A stretch of 36,018 bases of DNA from Pirellulaceae bacterium (GCA_012744395.1 JAAYCB010000064.1:1-36018); one strand, 5' to 3'. Positions 9,083-17,256 are shown, counted from the stretch's first letter. Numbers and translations are program-made. The notes: generated by a model not told the origin, from the sequence alone.

Positions 9083-9841
9083 GTGACCGCGAGCCGAAAA
9101 GAGTCATCCAAGCTACCCGGCCTAGCAACCTATCGCCATATCATTCGATCCACCGGGGATCCGTCGAGCGAGACCCTATCCGTGAGCAGCCCTGACGTGC
9201 ATCGGCCGAACTCAACCGACCCGGGACCGCCGGATCGCCAGAATGCCGCTGCACGAGTTGAAGCGACCGACCCGGAGTCTCTGTCGAGCCAGGTGCTCGG
9301 GCAGGTCAAGGCCCGCGATCCCCAGGCCTGGACTCGGATGGTCAATCTCTACGGGCCGATGATCTACCGTTGGGCTCGAACAGCCGGGTTGCAGTCGGCG
9401 GACTCGGCCGACGTGGTGCAGGAGGTGTTTCGTGCCGTGGCGATGTACATCGGCGACCTTGACGCCGATCGCCCCGCGGAGGGGTTTCGCGGCTGGCTCT
9501 GGACGATCGCCCGCAGCAAGCTGATGGACCACTTCCGCGTCCGGGCCGGCGCGGCGGCGACAGGCGAGGAAGCCCTCGAACAGACCGTCGCACACGAACC
9601 GGAGCTGAGAGAGCCCGACGATTTGAAGACGCCATCTCCCGACGTGGCCATGGTCCATCGCGTGCTCCAGACGATTCGGCCCGATTTCGATGACACGACC
9701 TGGGAGGCTTTCTGGCAGATGGCGGTTCAGAATCGGACCGCCGCCGAGGCGGCCGACTCGCTCGAAATGAGCCGCAGCGCGGTGCGGCAGGCGAAATACC
9801 GGGTCCTCAAGCGATTACGCCACGAGCTTTCCGGCGTATAG
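9083..9841 (+). CDS. ECF-type sigma-70 family RNA polymerase sigma factor
   Basis: A 252-residue sigma factor. Region 2 spans about residues 70-155, with the core-binding/-10 segment DVVQEVFRAVA (110-120) and FRGWLWTIARSKLMDHFR (135-152). Region 4 spans about 185-252, with the helix-turn-helix AEAADSLEMSRSAVRQAKYR. No regions 1.1 or 3 are present. The chosen GTG start has GGGGGG six bases upstream, but this gives an unusually long N-terminus of about 65 Ser/Pro/Asp-rich residues; a GTG at 9182 is the alternative. RWARTAGLQSADSADVVQEVFRAV resembles planctomycete ECF sigmas that are often linked to Ser/Thr kinases, but no kinase or anti-sigma gene adjoins it here. It directs RNA polymerase to an unknown regulon. 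The convergent GH28-like gene ends 40 bp after its stop. Confidence 0.88.
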   Translation: MTASRKESSKLPGLATYRHIIRSTGDPSSETLSVSSPDVHRPNSTDPGPPDRQNAAARVEATDPESLSSQVLGQVKARDPQAWTRMVNLYGPMIYRWARTAGLQSADSADVVQEVFRAVAMYIGDLDADRPAEGFRGWLWTIARSKLMDHFRVRAGAAATGEEALEQTVAHEPELREPDDLKTPSPDVAMVHRVLQTIRPDFDDTTWEAFWQMAVQNRTAAEAADSLEMSRSAVRQAKYRVLKRLRHELSGV

Positions 9842-9881
9842 GGACGGCTCGCCGCAGACCGTCGCCCGGCGCCCCGGCAGC

Positions 9882-11291
9882 CTATTGAGGCGTTCCGAAA
9901 CGAACCCCTCGAACGTGCTCGCCAAGGCCGAGATTGGCCGAGTCGGCCGAGAGCGGCGCGCCGCGGATCGAGACGTTCTCGAACGCCACTTCGCGGACAT
10001 CGTGCTCGGCGTCCGCGCCGGCCAGTTGGATGCGGTAGGCGCCCGGCCTGCCTTCGAGCGTGACGTTCTTGAACTGGATGTTCCGAATCAAGCCGGGCGT
10101 CTGCTTGTGCATGTACTGGTTGACCACCGGGCGGAGCCGGATCAGCTCGTCCTGGCCCTCGCCGTGGATTCTCACGTCGTCGATTGTCACATCGGCGAGC
10201 CGCATGTCCTCGCCCGGCTCGAGAAGAAACGGCGTCATCGCGAAATGGATGATGTCCAGGTTCCGCAAGGTCACGCCGCGCATCCACTCGGCGCGGCTCT
10301 CGTGACCGAGGAGGAACACCCGGGCGCGATCGCACCAGAGGATCGAATTCTCGACGGTGATCCGCTCGACGTTGCTGTTCTCGCCCTCGAAGGCGAGCCC
10401 CTTCAGGGCCACGCAGTCGTCGTCGCTGCGGATGAAGCAGTCGGTGATCAGCACGTCCTGGCTGTTGCAGGGATTGATGCCGTCATCGTTCTGCACGCGG
10501 CTGTTGCAGAGCTTCACGTTGCGGATCGTGACGCGCCGGCTGCCCCGGGGGACGATCGTCCAGTGCGACGAGCCGCGGATCGTGATCCCGCAGAGCGTCA
10601 CGTCCGCCCCGTAGATGCCGATTGTCACGCCGTGGGGGCCCTTGCGCCACTCGTAGTCGGAACCGTCGAGGATGCCCCGGCCGCGGATGCGGATGTTCGA
10701 CCCCCGCGCGATCACGGCCCCTTTGACGACCGACCCGCCGGCAAGGTACAGAGTCTGGTTGTCGCCGACCTCGATCGCGCCGGGCTGGTGCGTGCCGGGC
10801 CCGAAATAGATCACGCCGGGATCGTCCGGTGCGGGCGCGGCGGTTTCGAGCGGGTTGGCAAACAGCAACAGCGGTCCGTGCTTGCCTTCCGGCTCGACGC
10901 TGATTTTCGTCGGGCCGGGGAGCGACAGGAGCAGGGTGTGGTCGTCGACCACTTCCAGCGCAACCTTCGCCGAGGCGGGGCGGATCCGCGTCTGGCGGAC
11001 CGGCCGCTTGGAGACGATCCGCACGCTCACCGGCCCGGAGAGGTCGAAATTGGCGAACGCGTAGGGTCCGCCGAAATCCCACTGCTTGCCGGCGAAGGGC
11101 GGATCGAGCACGCGCGCCGTATACACGTCGACCGGCTGGCCGCCGGCCCAGACCTGGTAGTCCTGCGAGAGCCTCTCTTCCGGCGGCGCCGGATAGGTAA
11201 CGACTTCCGCCCGGGCAATCGCCGCCACAAGGCAAGCGGCCAGCAAGGCCACGAGGGTTTTGCAGAGACTCTCTGTGAACGAGGAGGCCAT
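9882..11291 (-). CDS. Secreted GH28-like parallel beta-helix glycosidase
   Basis: A 469-residue protein with a signal peptide (KTLVALLAACLVAAIARA, cleavage near residue 28). I start it at ATG 11291; the frame upstream encodes the palindromic repeat and is not protein-like. Residues 30-150 form a beta-sandwich-like domain (YPAPPEERLSQDYQVWAGG). Residues 160-460 are a right-handed beta-helix of the polygalacturonase type (PGTHQPGAIEVGDNQTLYLAGG, then coils of the form VTIRNVKL). Two acidic clusters at GH28 active-site positions are visible: NDDGIN (268-273) and SDDDCVALKG (289-298). The later His and Arg-x-Lys motifs of classical polygalacturonases are not obvious. It probably cleaves a uronic-acid-containing or other polysaccharide outside the cytoplasm. 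It is divergent from a Tat-exported Gfo/Idh gene. Confidence 0.82.
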   Translation of the reverse strand: MASSFTESLCKTLVALLAACLVAAIARAEVVTYPAPPEERLSQDYQVWAGGQPVDVYTARVLDPPFAGKQWDFGGPYAFANFDLSGPVSVRIVSKRPVRQTRIRPASAKVALEVVDDHTLLLSLPGPTKISVEPEGKHGPLLLFANPLETAAPAPDDPGVIYFGPGTHQPGAIEVGDNQTLYLAGGSVVKGAVIARGSNIRIRGRGILDGSDYEWRKGPHGVTIGIYGADVTLCGITIRGSSHWTIVPRGSRRVTIRNVKLCNSRVQNDDGINPCNSQDVLITDCFIRSDDDCVALKGLAFEGENSNVERITVENSILWCDRARVFLLGHESRAEWMRGVTLRNLDIIHFAMTPFLLEPGEDMRLADVTIDDVRIHGEGQDELIRLRPVVNQYMHKQTPGLIRNIQFKNVTLEGRPGAYRIQLAGADAEHDVREVAFENVSIRGAPLSADSANLGLGEHVRGVRFGTPQ

Positions 11292-11610
11292 TTCTTCGAC
11301 GTTTCCTTTTCTCGCCACGGCGAGCTGGTTCTCTCTTCCCGGTTTCCAAGCTCCCGCTTGGGAACCTCCGCTCCGCGCAGCGCCGCCCCCCACCCGCTCG
11401 CCGGGCGGGCTTGCCCCGCGCGTTGGACGTGCAAACCGATTCACAATTGGTTATTGTACTGCCTGCCGGATCGCGGGGCGACCACTGCCGTTCGGCGGCG
11501 ACCGCCGCCGTTCGGCAGAAGCCGGCTCGAGCCGCCCCTGCGGCCGATCGGCGTTTTCCATCCAGCGGGGCGCGTCGGCGCCCCGCCAAACCGTTAACGG
11601 AGGGGAATCG
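11292..11610. other. Divergent intergenic region between GH28-like and Gfo/Idh genes
   Basis: This 319-bp spacer must hold the start signals for both genes. It contains a palindrome copy near the GH28 side. An AT-richer island at about 11437-11460 includes a short inverted repeat, ACAAT-5-ATTGT (11444-11458), a possible operator. I see no convincing -35/-10 pair for either gene. Confidence 0.45.
11341..11366. repeat. 26-bp dispersed palindrome, copy 2
   Basis: It is identical to copy 1 except for one base (GGTTTCC for GGTTCCC in the left arm). It lies 50 bp upstream of the GH28-like start, in its 5' leader or promoter region. Confidence 0.88.
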
Positions 11611-12834
11611 ATGCGAAGCGGGAGACACGAGGTGAGCCGCCGGAGTTTTCTCAAAGGCTCGGCGGCGGGAGTCGCGGCCGCGACGATCGTGCCGCGGCAC
11701 GTTTTGGGGATGGGGGAGGAAGCCCCCAGCGAACAGTTTGGCGGCGCGCTGATCGGCTGCGGGGGCCGCAGCCGCGGGACCTTCCAGGGGCTCGGCCCCG
11801 GGGTGCGGCTGGTCGCCGAGTGCGACGTCCGGTTCAAGGACAAGGCCGATGGCAAGACAACCTACACGGACTATCGCCGCGTGCTGGAGCGAAGCGACGT
11901 CGACGTGGTGGCGATCGCCACGCATCCCGGCTGGCACGCCCTGATTTCGATCGCCGCCATGGAGGCCGGCAAGGACGTGCTTTGCGAGAAGCCGATGACG
12001 CGGTTCATCGCCGAGGGCCGCGCCGTGGCCGACGCGGAAAAACGCTTTGGGCGGATTTTCCAGGTCGGCACCTACGGCCGCTTCGGCGCCAACCAGAAGA
12101 TTCGCAAGATATTCGAGAGCGGCCTGCTGAAGCAGTGCGACACCGTCCTCATCCAGCGGGGCGGCAAGAAGGTCAGCCAGTGGAGCGGCAAGGTGGCCTA
12201 CCAGGTGGCCGACCCGCCGGAGTGGCTCGATTGGAACATGTACTGCGGGCCGGCGCCGCTCCGCGGATTCCACGGGCACCGCTTCGGTGGCACGCACCGC
12301 GGCTACTGGGACTACGAGGGGGGCGGGCTGGCGGACATGGCTCACCATTCGCTCGACGGCCCCGCCTACCAGTACGGCCGCGACCTGACCGCGCCGGTCG
12401 AGATCACGCCCCATGCGCCGCCGGCGCACCCGGAGGCCTGCGGGATGTGGGGCTGGTGCGAGTTGAAGTACGCCGACGGCCTGACAATCGTGCTCGACAG
12501 CGGCGAGTGGGGCAAGCCCTATGACCGGCTGAAGCCAAGGAACGAAGGGGAGCGGGAAATCCGCGCGATGCTCGGCCCGGAGGATCAGGAGAAGCTCGAC
12601 GCGATGGCCGACCCCGCGCCCCTGGTCCGATTCGCCGACGCGATCCGCACGCGCCGGCAGGCCGGCGGGCACGCCGAGGCGTCGCACCGCGTCGCCACGA
12701 TCTACCACCTGGCCAACATCGCCTTCCGCACCGGCAGGGTCCTGCGCTTCGATCCGGTCCAGGAGGAGATCGTCGGCGATGAAGAGGCCAACCGGCTCGT
12801 CCACCAGCCGATGCGGGCCCCCTGGCACATCTGA
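11611..12834 (+). CDS. Tat-exported Gfo/Idh/MocA family oxidoreductase
   Basis: A 407-residue NAD(P)-dependent oxidoreductase of the Gfo/Idh/MocA family. ATG 11611 is preceded by GGAGGGGA at 11600-11607. The N-terminus is a twin-arginine signal (SRRSFLKGSAAGVAAATIV). The Rossmann segment is GGALIGCGGRSRG; the family signature CEKPM follows AMEAGKDVL, and a GGGLADMAHHSLDG motif occupies the usual catalytic/substrate position. Export by Tat fits a protein folded with tightly bound cofactor. Members act on sugars, inositols or their derivatives. The HEAT-repeat gene follows after 45 bp and is probably co-transcribed; the divergent GH28-like gene suggests shared involvement in polysaccharide or sugar use. 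The substrate is not deducible. Confidence 0.9.
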   Translation: MRSGRHEVSRRSFLKGSAAGVAAATIVPRHVLGMGEEAPSEQFGGALIGCGGRSRGTFQGLGPGVRLVAECDVRFKDKADGKTTYTDYRRVLERSDVDVVAIATHPGWHALISIAAMEAGKDVLCEKPMTRFIAEGRAVADAEKRFGRIFQVGTYGRFGANQKIRKIFESGLLKQCDTVLIQRGGKKVSQWSGKVAYQVADPPEWLDWNMYCGPAPLRGFHGHRFGGTHRGYWDYEGGGLADMAHHSLDGPAYQYGRDLTAPVEITPHAPPAHPEACGMWGWCELKYADGLTIVLDSGEWGKPYDRLKPRNEGEREIRAMLGPEDQEKLDAMADPAPLVRFADAIRTRRQAGGHAEASHRVATIYHLANIAFRTGRVLRFDPVQEEIVGDEEANRLVHQPMRAPWHI

Positions 12835-12879
12835 CCCTCGCGGCAAGAGACAGAACACGATCCACAAGGAGCATCAACG

Positions 12880-13734
12880 ATGGCTGTTTCCGACGAACTC
12901 AAGCGCCTGGTCGGCGAAATGCCCGATCCGGACGACCGGGGGATGTATACCGAGAATATCGACAAGCAGAAGATCGAGCAGGCAATCGCCCAGATTGCCG
13001 AGGGCGGCCGGCCGTCGATCGCCGGCCTGATCGAGATGCTCGGCGCGCCGGGCAGCGGCGAAGACGTCAAACCCCATTACGCCCTGCACTGCCTGGCCAA
13101 CCACGTGCTGGCCAGCCGAGACGAGAAAGCCCGCAGGGTGCTGACCGAGACGCTGGCCGAGGCGCTCGGCGGCGAGCGGCCCATGCACACCAAGGCCTTC
13201 CTCTGCCAGGAGTTGCAGTGGGCCGGGGGGAAGGAGGCCGCCGCCGCGCTGGGCAAGCTGCTCTTGGACGAGGAGTTGGTCGAACCGGCCTCGATGGCCC
13301 TGGTGGCGATTCGCCACGGGGCCGCCGACGCGTTCCGCGCCGCCCTGCCCGCCGCCCGGGGCAAGTGCCGGCGGAACATCATCCAATCGCTCGGGGCGAT
13401 CAAGGACACCGCTTCGGCCGACGCGCTCCGCGCGGCGCTCGCCGATCCGGATGCGGAGGTCCGGATCGCCGCCGGTTGGGGTCTCTCGCGGATGGGCGAC
13501 GCGGATTCCGCCGACGCGCTGAAAAAGGCCGCCGACGCAAAGCCCGGCTGGGAGCGGATCCAGGCGGCCAAACACTGCTTCGTGCTCGCCGAGACGCTCG
13601 CCGCCGCCGGCAAGGCCAAGCAGTCGGCCGCCATCTACCGCTACTTGATGGAGAGCCGCACGGACCCCAAGGAGGCCTACGTCCGCGAGGCCGCCCAGAG
13701 GGCGCTCGAGGTGGACAAGGAGAGGCTCGTGTAG
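12880..13734 (+). CDS. HEAT-repeat protein
   Basis: A 284-residue protein with AAGGAG nine bases before ATG 12880. The middle and C-terminal parts are HEAT/PBS-lyase-type helical repeats, clearest in ASADALRAALADPDAEVRIAAGWGLSRMGD and the repeat before it (FRAALPAARGKCRRNIIQSLGAIKD). Such alpha-solenoids are scaffolds that bind proteins or cofactors. No signal peptide or membrane segment is present, so it should stay in the cytoplasm even though its upstream partner carries a Tat signal. Downstream of the preceding oxidoreductase it might act as a chaperone or maturation partner, but that is conjecture from position. A 7-bp tandem array begins 2 bp after its stop. Confidence 0.85.
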   Translation: MAVSDELKRLVGEMPDPDDRGMYTENIDKQKIEQAIAQIAEGGRPSIAGLIEMLGAPGSGEDVKPHYALHCLANHVLASRDEKARRVLTETLAEALGGERPMHTKAFLCQELQWAGGKEAAAALGKLLLDEELVEPASMALVAIRHGAADAFRAALPAARGKCRRNIIQSLGAIKDTASADALRAALADPDAEVRIAAGWGLSRMGDADSADALKKAADAKPGWERIQAAKHCFVLAETLAAAGKAKQSAAIYRYLMESRTDPKEAYVREAAQRALEVDKERLV

Positions 13735-13735
13735 A

Positions 13736-13763
13736 GAATGGCGAATGGCGAATGATGAATAAT
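13736..13763 (+). repeat. Heptanucleotide array, unit GAATGGC
   Basis: Four 7-bp units follow the HEAT-gene stop directly: GAATGGC, GAATGGC, GAATGAT, GAATAAT. The last two diverge at their 3' ends only. Confidence 0.8.
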
Positions 13764-13772
13764 GAACCAGGG

Positions 13773-13786
13773 AGGTTCAAGGTTCC
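13773..13786. repeat. Heptanucleotide pair, AGGTTCA/AGGTTCC
   Basis: Two 7-bp units lie 9 bp after the GAATGGC array. On the other strand they read GGAACCT TGAACCT, the same motif as in the array at 5189-5216. Confidence 0.55.
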
Positions 13787-13881
13787 GTTTCCCGTGGCCA
13801 CGAGCCAGCGCGGAGCGTGCCCGGGCATCCTGAGACGAAATGCCCCTTGCACGTGCCGGGGCCGAGCAATCGATTAACCAC

Positions 13882-13946
13882 AGAGCCAACGGGCCGCGCG
13901 GGCACTGCGATCCGCTCGGGCATTTCCCGCCGGAGCCGTTGGCTCT
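13882..13946. repeat. Long-loop inverted repeat between convergent genes
   Basis: AGAGCCAACGG (13882-13892) and CCGTTGGCTCT (13936-13946) are perfect 11-bp inverted copies separated by 43 GC-rich bases. It sits just before the end of the convergent beta-propeller gene. It could form a stem-loop that ends transcription from either side; there is no T-run on the plus strand. Confidence 0.55.
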
Positions 13947-13963
13947 CGGGTTAAACGAGCTGG

Positions 13964-15364
13964 CTACTCGATTTTTTCTTCCACGAGGAACGCCTCGCCC
14001 TCTTTCACGGCGAGATAGTGGAAGCGGTCGCGGTAGTCGAAGAGCAGCTGCGCGCCGGGCGGGTTCCAGATCGACTCGTAGCGGTGGGCCGCTGCGCGCC
14101 CGTCGACCACGCTGAAGGCGCCCGTCTTGTCGAGCGCTGTGTGGGCATAATGGCGGCCGTCGGGGGTGAACGTCAGATAGCCGACCATCGTGTAGCGGGC
14201 CTTGCGGAGCCCGTCGACAACGACGAATCGCGCCCAGCCGCTCCGCGCGATGTAGCCGAGACGGCGGCTGTTGGGGCTGAACACGAGCGAGCCGCCGCCG
14301 ATCGCATCGAAGCCGCGCTCGGAATGGCCGTCGATCACGACCGCTTCCGTCTGGCCGTCGCCGACCACGCAGGCCAGCCGTTTCGAGTCGGGGCTGAACA
14401 GCATCTGGGCGATGCGCTCGTGGGCCTCGCCCGGCTGGCCATCGACGACGGCCAGCCAGCGACCTGCCTGCTGCGCGGCATAGGCCAGCCGCGCGCTATC
14501 CGGGCTGAACTGGAGCGAGCCGTCGCCGATCGTGTCGTACGGCTGCTGCTTCTCTCCGTCGAGGACGACCGACCAGGGGCCGTCCTTCCGCTCCTGGGCC
14601 GTGTAGGCGACGCGTCTGCCGTCGGGGCTGAAAACCAGGTCGCCGACATCATAGCAGGGCGGCTGCTGCCTGCCGTCGATGATCACGCAGACCTTGCCCT
14701 CAACCAGCGCGGCGAAGGCCAGCCGCTCGCCGTCGGCCGAGAAGCAGTAGCCGGTCCGGGTACCCAGGTCGTCGAACGGACCGAGTTCCTCTCCGTCGAC
14801 CACCAGGCAGCACTTGCCTTCACGCATCGCCCCGTAGGCCATGCGGGCGCTGTCCGGGCTGAACTCGATCAGCCCGGCGGAGATCAGGTCGCAGGGCCGC
14901 CCCGGCTGGCCGTCCACGACCACCGCGCGCCGGCCGACATCGAGCAGCGCGACGTAGGCCAGCCGGGCGCTGTCGGGACTGAACTGGGGCGGGCCGACCC
15001 GCTCGTAGCCGGGCGACTCGCGGTCGCCGGCCACGATGCACCAGCGTCCGCCGCGCTGGGCGGCGTAAGCGAGCTGCGAGCCGTCGGGGCTGAACTGAAG
15101 CGCCGCGACGCGGTCGTAGACCGGCTGGGGCTTGCCGTCGAGAACCACGCGCTGGCCGTCGCTGGAATCGATGTAGCCCAGGTGGCGGCCGTCGGGGCTG
15201 AGCACGGCCGACTCGCGGACCTCCGGCGGGAATGGCCCCAGCGAGGTCTCGGTGTAGCGGCGGTTGATCTCGGTCTGCCCGGCGGCAGTCCCCGCGGCCA
15301 GGGCCACCAGGCAGGCCAAGACCACGCGGCACGGGCGGTGATTCTGGGGGCGGGTTTTCGGCAT
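13964..15364 (-). CDS. Secreted WD40/TolB-like beta-propeller protein (about 11 repeats)
   Basis: A 466-residue protein with a signal peptide (CRVVLACLVALAAGTAAGQ) and a strong ribosome-binding site (GAGGAGGG) before ATG 15364. From residue 54 it consists of about 11 repeats of 36-41 residues. Each has the core FSPDSxRLAYxA followed by VVVDGQ and a short Y/D-rich stretch (PYDTIGDGSL). The last repeat (LLFDYRDRFHYLAVKEGEAF) has lost the SPD motif. SPDG/SPDS-RLAY is the signature of WD40-like/TolB PD40 propellers, while the added V(V/I)DG step in nearly every repeat is unusual. It is probably exported and scaffolding or ligand-binding. Eleven repeats exceed a single 6-8 blade propeller, so two propellers or one large one are possible. 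No neighbours clarify its role. Confidence 0.8.
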   Translation of the reverse strand: MPKTRPQNHRPCRVVLACLVALAAGTAAGQTEINRRYTETSLGPFPPEVRESAVLSPDGRHLGYIDSSDGQRVVLDGKPQPVYDRVAALQFSPDGSQLAYAAQRGGRWCIVAGDRESPGYERVGPPQFSPDSARLAYVALLDVGRRAVVVDGQPGRPCDLISAGLIEFSPDSARMAYGAMREGKCCLVVDGEELGPFDDLGTRTGYCFSADGERLAFAALVEGKVCVIIDGRQQPPCYDVGDLVFSPDGRRVAYTAQERKDGPWSVVLDGEKQQPYDTIGDGSLQFSPDSARLAYAAQQAGRWLAVVDGQPGEAHERIAQMLFSPDSKRLACVVGDGQTEAVVIDGHSERGFDAIGGGSLVFSPNSRRLGYIARSGWARFVVVDGLRKARYTMVGYLTFTPDGRHYAHTALDKTGAFSVVDGRAAAHRYESIWNPPGAQLLFDYRDRFHYLAVKEGEAFLVEEKIE

Positions 15365-15400
15365 GCGGACCCTCCTCGTTCTCAGACTCCGGCTTCCGCT

Positions 15401-15426
15401 GGTTGCCGAACTCCGGCCTGGGAGCC
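15401..15426. repeat. 26-bp dispersed palindrome, degenerate copy 3
   Basis: It has the same length and register as the other copies but several arm mismatches (GGTTGCCGAAC / GGCCTGGGAGCC). It is the first of three copies within 155 bp. Confidence 0.55.
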
Positions 15427-15440
15427 TGCCCTCTTATCCT

Positions 15441-15466
15441 GGTTCCCAGGCTGGAGCTTGGGAACC
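15441..15466. repeat. 26-bp dispersed palindrome, copy 4
   Basis: The arms are GGTTCCCAGGC and GCTTGGGAACC, with one mismatch to the consensus. It follows the degenerate copy by 14 bp. Confidence 0.85.
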
Positions 15467-15531
15467 TGTCTTCCAGGCCATCGTTTGGTCAATCCAGGTG
15501 CCGTTTTGCAGTATGCGAGCTCCAACCCCGC

Positions 15532-15555
15532 GTTCCCAAGCTGGGGCTTGGAAAC
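15532..15555. repeat. 24-bp dispersed palindrome, copy 5
   Basis: GTTCCCAAGC and GCTTGGAAAC form the arms around a four-base centre, TGGG; the outermost G and C are changed. It lies 39 bp before the end of the nitroreductase gene. Confidence 0.8.
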
Positions 15556-15594
15556 GAGATGTTCGGTTGAACTTCCGTGAACGATTGCCGCCCC

Positions 15595-16119
15595 TCAGGC
15601 GCCGTAGCGGTTGAACCACGCCCGGCTCTCGAACGGGAGTCTTTCCCTCTGCGCGGCGGCTTCCGCGGGGACTCCGAGCGGCAGGACGATGCGGACGATC
15701 TTGCCGCCGGGCACGCCGAGCAGGGCGGCGAGTCGCTCGGCGACGCCATCCAGCCTGAGCACACCATCCAGCCAAACAGAGGCGTAGCCCAGCGCGGTGA
15801 TCGCCAGGAGCATGTTCTCGACGGCCGCCGCGCAGTCTTCGGCGTGAAACGAATGCCCGTAGAAGGTCGGCCGCGGATCGGTGACGCAGACGATCATCGC
15901 GCGGGCCGTCTGGCAGGCGGGCCGGTTGATGATTTCGGCTGCCTGGCGGACGAGAGCGGGGTCGTTGAGGATGACGAACGAGGTGGTCTGTTCGTTCTTG
16001 CCGGAAGGCGCTTGGATGCCCGCCTGGACGATCTTTCTCAAGTCTTCCTCGCGGACGGGTGCATCCGTGAACGGGCCGCGGTAGCTATGGCGTTTGCCGA
16101 TCGCCTCGAAGAGTTCCAT
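15595..16119 (-). CDS. Nitroreductase family protein
   Basis: A 174-residue FMN-dependent nitroreductase-fold protein with AGGAGG six bases upstream of ATG 16119. Family features are the N-terminal IGKRHSYRGPFTDAPV, QAGIQAPSGKNEQTTSFVIL (the flavin-contacting APSG/N-x-Q motif), AEDCAAAVENMLLAITALGYASVWLDG, and VPGGKIVRIVLPLGVPAE near the end. Such enzymes reduce nitro compounds, quinones or flavin analogues using NAD(P)H; the physiological substrate cannot be read. Its start lies only 9 bp after the stop of the preceding exported protein gene, so the two form an operon. Three palindromic repeats lie just beyond its stop. Confidence 0.88.
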   Translation of the reverse strand: MELFEAIGKRHSYRGPFTDAPVREEDLRKIVQAGIQAPSGKNEQTTSFVILNDPALVRQAAEIINRPACQTARAMIVCVTDPRPTFYGHSFHAEDCAAAVENMLLAITALGYASVWLDGVLRLDGVAERLAALLGVPGGKIVRIVLPLGVPAEAAAQRERLPFESRAWFNRYGA

Positions 16120-16128
16120 GCGAGCCTC

Positions 16129-17256
16129 CTACTTGTTGCCGGGTCGGCAATGGGACAGCGCCAGCAGGGCGTAGCCGGTGACGAGGCTGGGGTCGCCCTC
16201 GAGCCAGCGCGAGTTTTCATTGATCCACGATCCGTCGTCCTTCTGGCGTCGAGCAAGCTCGTTGAGCAGGTCCGCGCGCCAGTCGTGTTCGACGCCGGCG
16301 GCGTCCTTGAGCGTGGCGATCTGCATCGCGTCGAGCGCCTTGGCGAACGTGTGATAGTAGTAGTAGAGCCCGGCATCGCCGATGCCCGGATTCTGATCGA
16401 GGCGATAGTGCTTGGAGATCCAGTCGAAGGCGGCCTTGACGCGCGGGTCGTCGCGGCCGACACCCGCATAGATCATGCTTTTCAGCCCGGCATAGGTCAT
16501 CGACCCGTAGCTGCGGAGTCCGCCGGCAGGGGTCTGGCCGGCCTGGCTGAGTCCACCGGCGGCCGGCGTGTAATAGAAGCCCCCGTCGGGGTTCTTGGCG
16601 GCGAACGGGGTGGTGTTATATTCCGTTTCCAGGTTCTGGCATCGCGAAACGAAGACCAGCGCTCGCTGCATCGCCTCATCCTCCGCCCCTCTCCCCCTGG
16701 CGGCGAGGGCGTCGATCAGGAAGCCGGTGTTCGAGAGGTCCGGCCGTTCGTGCTTTCCGTAGCCGGCGCCGCCGTAGTCGTACGAATCGACCTGCTTGCC
16801 TTCGTCCTCGTCCCATTGGAGCTTTTTGACGAAGCGTTCCGCCTTGGCCAGCAGCTCGTCGTAGCGCCGATCGTGATTGGCGGCGGAAAAACACATGATC
16901 GCCAGGCACGTTTCGTAGTTCCCGTAGAGCGAGTCTTTCTGCGAGACGCGGCCGTCGGGCTGAGCGAATCCCTCCAGATAGCGGAGGCTCTTGGCGACCA
17001 GGGGGTCTTGCGGACGGAAGCCATTCTTCAGCAGGCCCGTCGCCACGACGGCGGTGCCCCCCGGACCGGCATAGGCGGCATAGGAACCGTCGGGCGCCTG
17101 GCCGGTCGACTGGAGAAAGCCGACCGCCCTGTCCAGACACCTCTGGTAGATGCCGGCCGTGTCTTCCGCGGAGGCGGCGGCGGTCAAGAGAGAGACCGCG
17201 GTGAGCAACGAGGTGGCCGCCGCCGCGAGCCGCCCGCTGGCAGGGAAGATCGACAT
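16129..17256 (-). CDS. Exported prenyltransferase/squalene-oxidase-repeat protein
   Basis: A 375-residue protein starting at ATG 17256, with a signal peptide (AAAATSLLTAVSLLTAAASA). The frame is open far upstream (to 18381), but that part overlaps PSP1 and is not protein-like. The mature part is an alpha/alpha-barrel of the terpene cyclase/prenyltransferase-repeat type: repeated segments with QAPDGSYAAY, AQPDGRVSQKDSLYGNYETCLAIM, NPDGGFYY and RRQKDDGSWIN (the QxxDGSW-like motif of squalene cyclases and protein prenyltransferases). Export argues against a cytosolic protein prenyltransferase. Planctomycetes carry many such exported repeat proteins with unassigned roles. It is co-transcribed with the nitroreductase 9 bp downstream. 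Confidence 0.82.
   Translation of the reverse strand: MSIFPASGRLAAAATSLLTAVSLLTAAASAEDTAGIYQRCLDRAVGFLQSTGQAPDGSYAAYAGPGGTAVVATGLLKNGFRPQDPLVAKSLRYLEGFAQPDGRVSQKDSLYGNYETCLAIMCFSAANHDRRYDELLAKAERFVKKLQWDEDEGKQVDSYDYGGAGYGKHERPDLSNTGFLIDALAARGRGAEDEAMQRALVFVSRCQNLETEYNTTPFAAKNPDGGFYYTPAAGGLSQAGQTPAGGLRSYGSMTYAGLKSMIYAGVGRDDPRVKAAFDWISKHYRLDQNPGIGDAGLYYYYHTFAKALDAMQIATLKDAAGVEHDWRADLLNELARRQKDDGSWINENSRWLEGDPSLVTGYALLALSHCRPGNK

Noticed and set aside
10483..12867. Very long minus-strand open frame of 794 codons
   Set aside because: It runs antisense through the Gfo/Idh gene and in another frame of the GH28-like gene; its translation is rich in Arg, Gly and Pro without motifs. High GC lowers stop frequency.
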